The position numbers and the translations under genes were made by a program. From Pseudomonas extremaustralis (GTDB lineage Bacteria; Pseudomonadota; Gammaproteobacteria; Pseudomonadales; Pseudomonadaceae), in assembly GCF_900102035.1 (NCBI RefSeq), contig NZ_LT629689.1, positions 3,518,001 to 3,582,000 on the forward strand: a stretch of 64,000 nucleotides of DNA. Direction: 5' to 3'. Under the pieces are notes generated by a model. It was given only the letters and a program-made list of their open reading frames with translations, had not been told where the DNA came from and ran no database searches. Position 1 is the stretch's first letter. Each line of letters opens with the position of its first letter. Below, one piece after another: positions 52,499-61,254 of the stretch.

Positions 52499-53707
52499 TC
52501 AAGCTTGAGGCTTGAAGCGGCCCTTCACGAACGCGTAAGGGCGGCGCACGGCCAGACCCAAGCGTTCCTCGACCAAGATGGCACGCTTGTTCTTGATGAA
52601 GTCGTCGTTGATCATGCCGACCTTGATGGTGAACGCCATACGGTCATAGATCCGCGCGCCTTGGGCGAAAGAACCCGTCAGGAACTCGCCGCCGGTGGTG
52701 GAGCCATCGCCTTCGTCCATGCTATCGGAGGCCACAACCGGCCGCCCCCACAGGATCGGGGTAACCAGGCCCTGCAGGTTGGCGAACAGATAGCGGTTCT
52801 GGGCGTCCTTTTCCAACTCGATGTTCATCCAGTCCAGATCAGTCATCACCACGGCATCAGCCGAACGCTTCGATTGCTTGCCAACCTGATAAAGGGCGCG
52901 GCGGACAGTGTCGATAGCCGTATCATTCGCCTTGCTCAGCGCCGCGTTGAACGCTGTCGCCTGAGTCATGATGCCATTCATGTTCTTGCCGATACCGTCG
53001 CCCTTGAGGATTTGGCCTTCCTTCTTCAGCTTCAGGTCGTAGCGCAGCAGCTCCTGAATGTAGCTGTAGAGCTGCGGCACGTCGTCCAGTGCCTCGTCGG
53101 TTACCGGCATCCAAACAGCGATCTTCTTGATGGTGTCGGTGGCTTCTTCGAAAGTCACGTCGCTGGAAGGCTTCGCCTCACCTTCACCGACCATGCCTGC
53201 GCCCAGGGTGTGGAGCAGTTCCTTGAAGTAAGTGAAGGAGGTTCCGGTGACCGGCGTCGAAGGGATCAAGTCTTGAATCACCAGGTTCTGCCGTGGCTTG
53301 TCCTGAATGACTGGATCGTACTGAGGCGCTACCAGGCCGGCGCTGGTCACCTTGACCTCGGACATGGTCGCCATCGCCGACTTGGTAACTTCGATTTCGG
53401 CGCGGTCCTGCTTCTTGTCGAGCAGCGCTTTGTAATCGTCGTTGCCTTTGACGAAGTCGATGAAGCCCTTCTGCTCGCCACCCGGGGAACGCAGACGAAC
53501 ACCCTTTTCTTCGAGCTTCTGCACCTGCTCGATGACGCGCTCGATCTCACCCTTTTGGTTTTCGATCTGAGACTTGATGTCCTTGGTTGCAGCGTTGCCC
53601 TTTTCGAGCTCCGCCGAGACATGGTCATATTTTTGTTGCAGCCCACCGAAGCCCTCGGAGAGTTGTTTTTCCAGGGCTTCGCGAATTTCTTTAACATCAG
53701 CGGTCAT
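52499..53707 (-). CDS. Major capsid protein, HK97 fold
   Basis: 402 aa. Residues 1-100 are a charged coiled-coil scaffold (KEIREALEKQLSEGFGGLQQ), expected to be cut off by the protease encoded next to it. The body has VTSAGLVAPQYDPVIQDKPR, the E-loop region and KNRYLFANLQGLVTPILWGR-like HK97 capsid blocks. Overlaps the protease stop. Confidence 0.93.
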   Translation of the reverse strand: MTADVKEIREALEKQLSEGFGGLQQKYDHVSAELEKGNAATKDIKSQIENQKGEIERVIEQVQKLEEKGVRLRSPGGEQKGFIDFVKGNDDYKALLDKKQDRAEIEVTKSAMATMSEVKVTSAGLVAPQYDPVIQDKPRQNLVIQDLIPSTPVTGTSFTYFKELLHTLGAGMVGEGEAKPSSDVTFEEATDTIKKIAVWMPVTDEALDDVPQLYSYIQELLRYDLKLKKEGQILKGDGIGKNMNGIMTQATAFNAALSKANDTAIDTVRRALYQVGKQSKRSADAVVMTDLDWMNIELEKDAQNRYLFANLQGLVTPILWGRPVVASDSMDEGDGSTTGGEFLTGSFAQGARIYDRMAFTIKVGMINDDFIKNKRAILVEERLGLAVRRPYAFVKGRFKPQA

Positions 53708-54345
53708 GGCTGAACTCCAAATTGGTTTTTGAACAGGTTGGATATTTCTTTCAGCTCATCCACGATCGCCGTGGCCGCCGTCCCACCATCACGGTGTACG
53801 GCGGAATAGCCGAGCGAGGCGACTGCTGCCGCCTCCTTTTGCGAGAGCCCCATGCGTTCGCGCAGGGCTGCTTCAAAAAGTCTGATATCCGACTTCACGT
53901 CGGTGACCTTTGCCTCTGGATTCATACCAAAGGGCACGATCGAGGCTTCCCACAGCTCGGCGGCGCTGATCAGTCGCACAGTGCGACCATCGCGCTCTTC
54001 GAACGTGGCTTTGATGGTGTTGAAGCCGATGGACATACTGTCCAGCGTCTCTTCTTTCATGAGCTCGTATGCGTCGCGCGCATAGCTCACGGCCAGGTTG
54101 ATCTTGCCTTTGAGGTAAAGGCCATGATCGTCTTGAGTGAACGCTGCAGAGCCGACAAGTCGGGTCAGATCATGGAACAGCGCCAGCTTCAGGCGCCCCC
54201 CGCGAGTCGTCTTCACCTTCGTGAATGCGCCTGGCAGAATCACGTCGTCACCCAGATCGATGTTATTGAACACCGCGGCATAGCCTTCGAAGTTGCCCGC
54301 GTCGTCCATCCCTTTCAGCTCAAACGGGACTTCAATCTTTGACAT
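53704..54345 (-). CDS. Prohead protease (S78/U35)
   Basis: ATG 54345 (MSKIEVPFELKGMDDAG); 213 aa. ALFHDLTRLVGSA holds the catalytic His; DSMSIGFNTI the Ser. HK97-type proteases mature the capsid shell. Overlaps both the portal stop and capsid start. Confidence 0.9.
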   Translation of the reverse strand: MSKIEVPFELKGMDDAGNFEGYAAVFNNIDLGDDVILPGAFTKVKTTRGGRLKLALFHDLTRLVGSAAFTQDDHGLYLKGKINLAVSYARDAYELMKEETLDSMSIGFNTIKATFEERDGRTVRLISAAELWEASIVPFGMNPEAKVTDVKSDIRLFEAALRERMGLSQKEAAAVASLGYSAVHRDGGTAATAIVDELKEISNLFKNQFGVQP

Positions 54346-55540
54346 TTGTTTGCATCTCCCACCGGGTGACCCGGTCGTATTCTTCGCCAACCAGAGGAGG
54401 AAGGTTTTCTTTGCGTCGAACTTCGTTGATGGTCATCCAGCCAGAGCCACCTGAACCGCCCAAGGCGCTGCCGTAGTAGGTGGCGCGACCAGCGCTGTCG
54501 GCGCGCAGAATGCCTTCCACCACAAACTCGACGAACTGAGTCGTACCGCCAAAGAGCTTGTCGTTGATCTCGTCCTCGATCGCCTTGATGTAGGGACTGA
54601 GGCCGAAGGTGATGAAGCCGCTGGTTTGCTGCTCCAGGTTGGAACCCATGATCGAGGTCTTTCCGGCGCGGTTGGCCAGGTACAGCGGCACGCCCCAGAT
54701 ACCCGCGAGGGCTTCTTCCTGGAACTGCTGGGATTCAATGAACTGGCTGTCTTTCTGCGTCATGCCGGCAGGGACAATCTTCGGGCCACCCTGAAGCAGT
54801 CCCATCTTCCCGATGTCCTCAACGTCACCGTCGCGGATCTTCGGGAATTTTTCGAGCACCTGCGCCTGCTGCTCCGCAGTTAAGAAGTTGTCATAGATGA
54901 CATACCCGCCGGTGAACCCGCCTTTACGCATGAACCGCGAGGACCAACTCTGAGCCGCCTTGGCCAGGCCCATCGCTTCCTTCTGAAACTCGACCGGAGA
55001 CAAACCGTTGATTCCGTCGGCGCTGAATATTTTGAAGTGCAACATGAACTCGGGAGATACCGGGAATCGCTGACCTTTCAAGGTCACCCAGTAAATCAGG
55101 TCATCGTCTGTGTTCACCTCGACACAGTCAGCGCTCAGAGGGATAAAACCGATGAACTCCCCTGCGTCGTTACGCTCGATCAGCGCGAAAGCATTCCCGC
55201 GTAACGCCATGTTGACGATGATCGCTTTGATGAAATTGAGCATCGTCATGTACGGGTTTGGCTTGGCCAGTAAGCGCGCCGCACGGCTGTTACCTTTGGC
55301 AAGTGCTCGACCTGCCGGGAGATCGTCGTAAAGCTTCAAGGGAAGCCCAGATACAGTCTCACTCAGTATCTTTACGCAGGACCAGACAATGGGAATCGCC
55401 ATTGCCTTCTTGGGTGTAACAACTTCACCCGAGCGCGTCTTGCCGCCGATCTCGTTATTGACCTCGATGTACTGGCCTGTTTTGGGATCGTTGAAGCCGA
55501 AGAAACTCCAGCTCATCGGGTTGTACCAGCGAGAAGCCAT
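54332..55540 (-). CDS. Portal protein (HK97 family)
   Basis: ATG 55540 (MASRWYNPMSWSFFGF); 402 aa. PIVWSCVKILSETVSGLPLK, GNAFALIERNDAGEFIG, RNGLSPVEFQKE-like and LANRAGKTSIMGSNLEQQ blocks. Forms the 12-mer DNA gate. The terminase stop is 7 bp upstream. Confidence 0.92.
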   Translation of the reverse strand: MASRWYNPMSWSFFGFNDPKTGQYIEVNNEIGGKTRSGEVVTPKKAMAIPIVWSCVKILSETVSGLPLKLYDDLPAGRALAKGNSRAARLLAKPNPYMTMLNFIKAIIVNMALRGNAFALIERNDAGEFIGFIPLSADCVEVNTDDDLIYWVTLKGQRFPVSPEFMLHFKIFSADGINGLSPVEFQKEAMGLAKAAQSWSSRFMRKGGFTGGYVIYDNFLTAEQQAQVLEKFPKIRDGDVEDIGKMGLLQGGPKIVPAGMTQKDSQFIESQQFQEEALAGIWGVPLYLANRAGKTSIMGSNLEQQTSGFITFGLSPYIKAIEDEINDKLFGGTTQFVEFVVEGILRADSAGRATYYGSALGGSGGSGWMTINEVRRKENLPPLVGEEYDRVTRWEMQTNVKD

Positions 55541-55547
55541 AGTGAGC

Positions 55548-57089
55548 CTATAGAAGTCCGGAGAATCCGTTTTTGAGATAGTGGTCGATGTCGCCCTTGA
55601 CCTCTTCGGGAGCGCCAAGAGTTGCGCCGAACGCCATTGCCAAGGCAGACATCCCATCGATGCGGCCGGTGGCTTTGTCCTTTGCAAACTTGCGGTTACC
55701 CGCCGGGTCTTTCTGGATCACCGCATTTGATGCGCACATGGTCAGCACCGGGTGCATACCGTGGCTTAGCCTTCCGTTGAGCAGCTCCGACTCCAACGCA
55801 TCGATGGCCGGGGTCATGTCCTTGTAGCCTTGGCCGTACTCGACCAGAGGCAGCGTTACGCCCTGAGCCTCGGCGTCCCGCTTGAAGAGGTCGATCCGAT
55901 ATCGGTCGAACGCAATAGCCTGGATGTCGCCACCGAGCTCGGCAAGAATTCGAGCAATGTCAGCAGCAACATAGGCGTAGTCCACGGTCGCCCCTGGAGT
56001 GGTCAGTAGCAGGCCTTCGCGTGCCCACACCTCGTATGCCTCTCGGTCACGCTTGGCGCGCTCGGCGAGGCCCTGTTCAGGCGTCCAGAAGAACGGCCAT
56101 ACGTTCCAATTACCGTCGCGCTTGCCGATGACGACGAAGGCCGTGAGGTCAGTCCTGAACGAGAGGTCAAGGCCGCCGTACAGGTCCATGCCATCCGGGC
56201 TATCCGGATCATCGCCGCAGCTGACCCAAACACCTTTCGAGACGAAGACGGAAACTGTCGACACCCGCTGATTCAGGCAGAGGTTTCGGAACGTGTTCTC
56301 CGACGCTGGCATCCGATTAGCGCGCTCGGCCTGCTTCTCCAGGTCTGCCAGCGACCGGAATGATCCAAGCGCCGGGTTTGCAGCCTTCCATCCAGTAGGG
56401 TCAGTGACCTTGCAGTCCTTCGGCGCCTGGTAAACATGGCTGACGATGTGCGGGTCTTGAGACTTCTCCGCGTCGTCGAGCCAGATGCTGAAAAGGTCAC
56501 TGTCCTGTGCGGCCTGAGTACTGATCGCAATCAGTAGCGGCGCAGCGTGAGCACCCTGAGCCGTGGTGATCGCGTCAATGAAATCGCTTTGCGGGCCGCG
56601 CACCTGACCAATCTCATCGAGGATGGCCAGGATCGGAGACAGCCCGTGTGCGGTTTTCCCTTCGGCGGAAAGCGCGCGGTACTCAACGTTCAACGGCGTG
56701 CCAATCAACGTCTTGCTGCTCGGCACGATGTGGATCAACGATTGCAGCTCAGGGTTGAGCTGGATCATCTTCACCGCCAGCTTGAACACCAGGCCGGCCT
56801 GCTCTCGACTCATGGCGCCGGAAACGATCTGTGAATTCTGCACCGCCTCCGGCCCGACAATATGTGCCAGCAGGATGCCGGCGATTAATCCTGTCTTGCC
56901 ATTCTTCCGAGCGATGCTGAGGTAGGCGGTGCTGGTTCCTGCCGGGTTGTCGTATACCGCGAGGATGAAGTCCTTCTGGAACTGGTCCAGCACCAGAGCC
57001 TTGCCGACGTGCTGCCCCTCTGGCACGCGGCAATATTTCTCGATGAATGCGATGACCTTCTCGCCGCGCGTTCTGCGCCGGGCAGCCAT
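55548..57089 (-). CDS. Terminase large subunit
   Basis: 513 aa. Walker A-like SIARKNGKTGLIAGILLAH at about 81-99, Walker B LAILDEIGQ at about 170, and a nuclease acidic start in YGGLDLSFRTDLTAFV at about 306. HK97-type terminase that cuts and packages DNA. ATG 57089 overlaps the small-subunit stop. Confidence 0.92.
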   Translation of the reverse strand: MAARRRTRGEKVIAFIEKYCRVPEGQHVGKALVLDQFQKDFILAVYDNPAGTSTAYLSIARKNGKTGLIAGILLAHIVGPEAVQNSQIVSGAMSREQAGLVFKLAVKMIQLNPELQSLIHIVPSSKTLIGTPLNVEYRALSAEGKTAHGLSPILAILDEIGQVRGPQSDFIDAITTAQGAHAAPLLIAISTQAAQDSDLFSIWLDDAEKSQDPHIVSHVYQAPKDCKVTDPTGWKAANPALGSFRSLADLEKQAERANRMPASENTFRNLCLNQRVSTVSVFVSKGVWVSCGDDPDSPDGMDLYGGLDLSFRTDLTAFVVIGKRDGNWNVWPFFWTPEQGLAERAKRDREAYEVWAREGLLLTTPGATVDYAYVAADIARILAELGGDIQAIAFDRYRIDLFKRDAEAQGVTLPLVEYGQGYKDMTPAIDALESELLNGRLSHGMHPVLTMCASNAVIQKDPAGNRKFAKDKATGRIDGMSALAMAFGATLGAPEEVKGDIDHYLKNGFSGLL

Positions 57090-57577
57090 CAGTGCATCGC
57101 TCTGGGAATCAGGTCATCGTCATCCTGGTTCGCCAGGACCTTCTCGGCGGCGCGTTGCTTGGTTGCCTTCTTGCCCTGGTCGCGGGATTCGCCCTGGGTC
57201 GCCTGGGCGTGTACCTGCAGCGTGCGGCTCAAGGCCACGGCGCGGCGGCTCAATGTCTCCAGCAGGTTGTGCTTCGGGTTGATCACCTGGGTGCCGCGAT
57301 CGTTGGTGAGCACGTCGCCCTCGACATCGATCTCCTTCTGGAGCCGCTCAATGTCGGAAAGGCATCGAGCGAGATTGCCCGCCAGGACCAGGTCGGAGTC
57401 TGTCCAGCTATCTCGCGTGCGCGCGCGCACAATGGATTCCCAAAATGGCTTGTCGGCTTTGCGGATGTTGACGAAACTTGGTGGCTTGATCGGACCGGCG
57501 GCAGCGGCCTGCATAGCAGCAACCGCCGATGTCGCGCTATCGGAGCGGGTGCGCTTGGCTGTCATAGGTTTTCTCAA
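57089..57577 (-). CDS. Terminase small subunit
   Basis: 162 aa: MRKPMTAKRTRSDSATSAVA (basic start), SWTDSDLVLAGNLARCLSDI and a NPKHNLLETLSRRAVALSRT block, the P27-like small terminase. It recognises the packaging site, which should be nearby (57578-57744 is gene-free). Confidence 0.88.
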   Translation of the reverse strand: MRKPMTAKRTRSDSATSAVAAMQAAAAGPIKPPSFVNIRKADKPFWESIVRARTRDSWTDSDLVLAGNLARCLSDIERLQKEIDVEGDVLTNDRGTQVINPKHNLLETLSRRAVALSRTLQVHAQATQGESRDQGKKATKQRAAEKVLANQDDDDLIPRAMH

Positions 57578-57744
57578 TACTTGCCGCGATGTGTTTTGGC
57601 GGCGTTTTCCGGGTTAGGAATGAAGAAGAGGGTCGAGGGCGGTCCTACTAGACGAGAATCGCTATATTTTGACCGCCCCCTGGGGCACTGACGTGCTTCA
57701 ATCGGGGCTTTGACGTGCTTCACCGCCGATTTCAATAGATTCGG

Positions 57745-58062
57745 TCAATCGCGATTCCAGTGGTGGTTCGGGTCGACCGGTATGCCAGACACGTCATGAC
57801 CAGGCAGGATGCCGGTCCTCTCCTGCCTCTGCTTGGCTCCGTCGTGACAGGGCTTGCAGAGGCTTTGCAGATTCGAAGCGTCGAAGAACAAATCCTCGTC
57901 ACCCTTGTGCGGTTTGACGTGGTCGACAGTGTTAGCAGCCTCGACCGTACCTGGCGCACGACACAAGCGACAGGTAGGCTCGACCTGTAGTTGGTGCCAT
58001 CTCAACCGATACCATCGCTTGGTCTTGTAGAGGTGGTGCCACGGTGATGTGCTCGCCATCAC
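57745..58062 (-). CDS. HNH endonuclease
   Basis: 105 aa. Zinc pairs CRLC and CKPC bracket the core: TVDHVKPHKGDEDLF with the catalytic His and NLQSLCKPCHDGAK. HNH proteins beside the terminase aid cos cleavage in HK97-like phages. Confidence 0.9.
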   Translation of the reverse strand: MMASTSPWHHLYKTKRWYRLRWHQLQVEPTCRLCRAPGTVEAANTVDHVKPHKGDEDLFFDASNLQSLCKPCHDGAKQRQERTGILPGHDVSGIPVDPNHHWNRD

Positions 58063-58220
58063 TCAACCTCGATGGTGAGGCCGTGACGCACGAGCCAGTC
58101 AATGAAACCTGGCGCGATCTCGTTTCGACCAGTGATCCAGTACCACGCCGCCGCACAGTTGAGCAGCGGCATCAACCACCAGCGCCGCGTGGCCTTCAGC
58201 TTCAGTTCGATTCGAGCCAT
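58059..58220 (-). CDS. Small hypothetical phage protein, 53 aa
   Basis: ATG 58220 (MARIELKLKATRRWWL); a basic start, one hydrophobic stretch (MPLLNCAAAWYWITG), then FIDWLVRHGLTIEVE. Overlaps HNH by 4 nt and the upstream gene's stop by 1 nt. Function unknown. Confidence 0.55.
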   Translation of the reverse strand: MARIELKLKATRRWWLMPLLNCAAAWYWITGRNEIAPGFIDWLVRHGLTIEVE

Positions 58221-58444
58221 CACCAACCTCCCGCCATCTTGGCACCTACCGCAACACCTGCAATGAACACCAGTACCACCAGCATTGAGCCAGTGGTTGG
58301 AATGATCGATGTCGGCGGCGGGCGACGCATGGGCGGTGGCGCTGGTGGGTCGGGCTTGTTGATGATGCAGCGAGCACACTTGCCGCAGGCTGTGCCGAGA
58401 CGCCAATCACCGCGGCAAACCGGATTGCTGTAGCCAGGGTCCAT
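58220..58444 (-). CDS. Small membrane protein with CxxC motif, 74 aa
   Basis: ATG 58444 (MDPGYSNPVCRGDWRL); CGKCARC at about residues 20-26, a proline-rich linker (PDPPAPPPMRRPPPT) and a C-terminal membrane segment (MLVVLVFIAGVAVGAKM). It may be part of the lysis region. Function unknown. Confidence 0.55.
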   Translation of the reverse strand: MDPGYSNPVCRGDWRLGTACGKCARCIINKPDPPAPPPMRRPPPTSIIPTTGSMLVVLVFIAGVAVGAKMAGGW

Positions 58445-58446
58445 GG

Positions 58447-58623
58447 TCACGCCTCCAGCGAAAGCTTGATTGAGCCCAAAATCACACCGAGCGCGGCAGC
58501 CTGGGACGACTTGGCCAACTCCACCACCAAGGCTTCGACCCGTGCGACCTCAGCCTGCTCTTCAGCTGGCATATCACTGACCATGCCTTTGATCTGGTAG
58601 TACTCGGCGCTTACTGTGCTCAT
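58447..58623 (-). CDS. Small hypothetical phage protein, 58 aa
   Basis: ATG 58623 (MSTVSAEYYQIKGMVSDM), helical: EEQAEVARVEALVVELAKSS then a Ala/Leu-rich end. Similar proteins precede HNH genes in pseudomonad siphophages. Function unknown. Confidence 0.55.
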   Translation of the reverse strand: MSTVSAEYYQIKGMVSDMPAEEQAEVARVEALVVELAKSSQAAALGVILGSIKLSLEA

Positions 58624-58677
58624 GGTGCGGTCCTTGTTACGCGCCACGATTTGGCGCATTAGAAAACGTGGCGCGGA

Positions 58678-58995
58678 TTACAGCGAGTCAGCCTTGCGAC
58701 CAATAAACCTGTCTGAGTAGTCGCGCAGCTTCTCAACACCTACGAACCCAACCGCACCACCGGCGAAGGTAGCCATGCCCTGAGGTAGCCCCATCCACTC
58801 CAGTAGCGGCACCAGAGCCAGGGTAATCAGCCCGCACAGGGCACCCTCAAGGATCATCTGGCGACGAGTGCCGCCGCCATACACAACCCGCAGGATGGCA
58901 ATGAGCACCGATAAGCCAGAGGCATAGAGTTGCGGCTGGTGCGCTGCAAGCCAGGCAAATGCAGCGGCCCACAAGTTAGGGTCTTTTTCGGGCAT
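58678..58995 (-). CDS. Phage holin, lambda family
   Basis: 105 aa from ATG 58995 (MPEKDPNLWAAAFAWLAA). Three hydrophobic segments: LYASGLSVLIAILRVVYGG, a GALCGLITLALVPLLEW part and GMATFAGGAVGFVGVEKL; basic C-terminus. Matches the PF05106 lambda-type holin family. It lies far from the endolysin (35417), an unusual split. Confidence 0.85.
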   Translation of the reverse strand: MPEKDPNLWAAAFAWLAAHQPQLYASGLSVLIAILRVVYGGGTRRQMILEGALCGLITLALVPLLEWMGLPQGMATFAGGAVGFVGVEKLRDYSDRFIGRKADSL

Positions 58996-59039
58996 GGGAG
59001 CCATCTCAGTTCCTCCCCATCAGGGAGTTAGGGGGTTGA

Positions 59040-59864
59040 TTAGCGTGAACGGTGAAGCAGGCCGCCGGGCATGAGTTCCTTGCGGATCACAGCCTTGACC
59101 TGGTCAGCGAGGTTCCAGCCCTGCAGGTCAATCTGCTCTTTCAGCTCATACCCAAGCTTGGTATCACCGATCTTTCCGGCGAGAGCGTCAAGCACCGCAT
59201 TCACGCCTCCCGCCAGCTTCCGCTCGAATTCCGTCGGGTACTTGATCGCGAACTTTTCGGACGCTACTAGGAACTGCGATTTAAGCGACGCGCTCAAGGC
59301 CGCCTCAAGCGTTCCTGCTTGAGTGACGCTAGCGGCATCGATGAATGCCTGGTTGATGTAGGGCTTGCAGCCATCAAGCTTGAATGGCTGCTCTGGCTCT
59401 GGCTCGGGCTGGTCCAGATTGCCGAACCTGGCCCGCACAACACCATCGCAAACTATCGTAGTGCAACCGCCCGCGCTCACGATCCGCGCACCGGAAGCCT
59501 TAGCCTTCTCCAGGCGATCGGCCAGCTCTTCCTCGGTTTCGAGTCGGGAGTAGCTCAGGAACAGGCGAGAGTTGAACGAATCATCGCCGTAGCTCGCATC
59601 GAACTCTTCGAACTCGGCGGCGTGGCGATACTGCTCCGGAACCCGTTGCAGCTCGGCCTGCATGAACTGGAGTAGGTTGGCGGCATTCTTGGGCAAGTCG
59701 TACTTGCTCCAGCTGGCAACCTCTACCGACACCATCTGGCGCTCTGGCGCATTGGCCGTGATGCCGAGGGTGCAAGAGTTAATCTCGAACTCGCCCGTCT
59801 TCAGGTCGATCTTCAGGCCGGATTTGCCCGGCACGTAGTCATGGGATTGAAACGAACCGGACAT
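59040..59864 (-). CDS. Phage protein of unknown function, 274 aa
   Basis: ATG 59864 (MSGSFQSHDYVPGKSG); the start KSGLKIDLKTGEFEINS resembles the DUF1983-type end of gpJ proteins, but the gene is among early-late border genes. The rest has EELADRLEKAKASGARIVS and a helical C-terminus. No function assigned. Confidence 0.55.
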   Translation of the reverse strand: MSGSFQSHDYVPGKSGLKIDLKTGEFEINSCTLGITANAPERQMVSVEVASWSKYDLPKNAANLLQFMQAELQRVPEQYRHAAEFEEFDASYGDDSFNSRLFLSYSRLETEEELADRLEKAKASGARIVSAGGCTTIVCDGVVRARFGNLDQPEPEPEQPFKLDGCKPYINQAFIDAASVTQAGTLEAALSASLKSQFLVASEKFAIKYPTEFERKLAGGVNAVLDALAGKIGDTKLGYELKEQIDLQGWNLADQVKAVIRKELMPGGLLHRSR

Positions 59865-60084
59865 TTGCTGTGCTCCAGATGCAGAAAAGGCCCGCCGATA
59901 TGGCGAGCCTTGAAATAGGTGAGGATCTTTCTCCCCTGTCCGCCAACACCACCCCGCAAGCACAACTGAGGACTAGGGTGTGCTGACTGCCGGTGTTCTA
60001 CCGTAACGCGTGACTTCCGGCTATACCGCGTCCAGGCCCTGCCCGAAGGCCCACCCTGGCTGTGGCTAACGCCCACATCAAAAC

Positions 60085-60169
60085 TGGTGCTGCCTGATGG
60101 AATCGAACCACATAGCACTCGGCGCAGGATTTACAGTCCCGTGTGCGTCCCAGCGCACATTCAGTCAGC
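60085..60169 (-). tRNA. tRNA-Tyr (GTA)
   Basis: 85 nt including encoded CCA. Acceptor stem GCTGACT with AGGCAGC (one mismatch), anticodon loop CTGTAAA on a 5-bp stem, long variable arm as expected for Tyr, T-arm GGTTCGATTCC. Read on the minus strand. Confidence 0.85.
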
Positions 60170-60176
60170 GAAAACT

Positions 60177-60262
60177 TGGCGGAAGGCGGAGGAGTCGAAC
60201 CCCTACCGTTTCCAGCAGCTCCGGGTTCAAACCGGATTGCCCACCACTGAGCGCCACCTTCC
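60177..60262 (-). tRNA. tRNA-Ser (TGA)
   Basis: 86 nt including encoded CCA. Acceptor GGAAGGT with GCCTTCC, discriminator G, anticodon loop TTTGAAC on stem TCCGG/CCGGA, long variable arm (GCTGCTGGAAACGGT), T-arm GGGGTTCGACTCC. 7 bp upstream of tRNA-Tyr, so one transcript. Confidence 0.8.
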
Positions 60263-60267
60263 AGGAA

Positions 60268-60348
60268 CGAAAAAGCCCAGCGGGTTAGGCTGGGCTTGAC
60301 GAAATTCGGTCATAAAAAAGCCCGACGCAATGGCCGGGCTTTGTTTGT
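60268..60348. terminator. Two tandem hairpins after the antiterminator gene
   Basis: AAAAGCCCAGC...GCTGGGCTT at about 60269-60298 and AAAAAAGCCCGAC...GGCCGGGCTTTG at about 60314-60345. They lie between the Q-like gene and the tRNAs, as expected for the terminators that a Q protein overrides. Confidence 0.6.
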
Positions 60349-60414
60349 TGTGTCGCGCTTGAAAAGCTGAACACGGTGCCATGAAAACAAGGCTATTCCG
60401 CGAGTGCAAGTTTT

Positions 60415-60798
60415 TTATGCGGCTTCGATAAATCGCTCCAATGAGCAATCAATCCAGCCGACGCCCGTCTTGATGATCTCCCTGGCCTTGGCCTCGCTCA
60501 TGTCGTACTTGTTGCCAATCCGCTTGGCCGGCCACTTGGCTGCGTAGTACAGCCAAACGAAGTCGCCCATCTCAGGTGCGCGCTTGCACAGCCTGGCGAC
60601 AGCACCATCAACCACGCTGGCCAACTCATCCGTGATGACATAGGACTTGCTGGTCGATGGGACCATGTCCCGCATGATCGCCCAGGATGGCGACACATAG
60701 CTCGGGACGCCCATGCCATCCATGCGCCAGAAGCCCCATTGCTCAAGCATGTACTCGGTATCCCCCAAAGGGAGGCGTGCTGGTTTTCTGGTATTCAT
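60415..60798 (-). CDS. Q-like antiterminator (phage_antitermQ)
   Basis: 127 aa: LPLGDTEYMLEQWGFWRMDG, LWYYAAKWPAKRIG-like (YYAAKWPAKRIGNKYDMSEA) and KTGVGWIDCSLERF, the 21/82-type Q family with its HTH-like C-terminal part. It sits just before the late region and its two terminators. Confidence 0.85.
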   Translation of the reverse strand: MNTRKPARLPLGDTEYMLEQWGFWRMDGMGVPSYVSPSWAIMRDMVPSTSKSYVITDELASVVDGAVARLCKRAPEMGDFVWLYYAAKWPAKRIGNKYDMSEAKAREIIKTGVGWIDCSLERFIEAA

Positions 60799-61082
60799 GC
60801 GGCTTTCCTCGGATCTGGATCACTCAGGCCAAACAGGTCACGTAGCAACCGGTCGGCGGGCTTGTTCTTTGCATTCCCTTCGATCAGCCAGCGCTGCCCG
60901 AAGTCGTGGAAGCCGATCTGTGCGCGGTTGCCGTGCCAACTGGCGACCATATCCAGCAGGTACGCCAATGCGGTCGGGCCTCCCACCTTGACCTTGGCCA
61001 GCTCCTCGCCGGCGATTCTCAGAAAGCGCCGCTCCAGGTCACTCATGCTTTTGCGCGGCAATGCCGCTGTGACGTTACTCAT
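60795..61082 (-). CDS. Small early phage protein, 95 aa
   Basis: ATG 61082 (MSNVTAALPRKSMSDLERR); helical, with EELAKVKVGGPTALAYLLDM then NKPADRLLRDLFGLSDPDP. Overlaps the Q-like start by 4 nt. Similar genes lie between dnaB and Q in Pseudomonas phages. Function unknown. Confidence 0.6.
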   Translation of the reverse strand: MSNVTAALPRKSMSDLERRFLRIAGEELAKVKVGGPTALAYLLDMVASWHGNRAQIGFHDFGQRWLIEGNAKNKPADRLLRDLFGLSDPDPRKAA

Positions 61083-61254
61083 TTGCGGCACTCCCGAGGC
61101 TTTTACAAACCTCCATAATCACAATTTGTGGATGCGGGGTGCAGGCCCTGCAATCCGTGGGCTGTAGCGAAAAGCGCGAATATTGGAATCTAACGCCTGT
61201 CTGCTTGACATCAGCGCTTACCGCGGTCCGGTCTATCAGATCAGAACTTTTCAT
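61075..61254 (-). CDS. Small early phage protein, 59 aa
   Basis: ATG 61254 with GAGGAGGAACG upstream, overlapping the dnaB-like stop by 14 nt. MKSSDLIDRTAVSADVKQTG, then CRACTPHPQIVIMEVCKSL. Function unknown. Confidence 0.55.
   Translation of the reverse strand: MKSSDLIDRTAVSADVKQTGVRFQYSRFSLQPTDCRACTPHPQIVIMEVCKSLGSAANE

Noticed and set aside
52250..53713. 487-aa open frame antisense to the capsid gene
   Set aside because: Explained by high GC and codon bias of the real gene; no ribosome site and no family match. The same holds for the 448-aa frame at 45622-46968 and the 296-aa frame at 39230-40120.
60087..60299. Short open frames of 63-70 aa
   Set aside because: They lie across two clear tRNA genes on the other strand.
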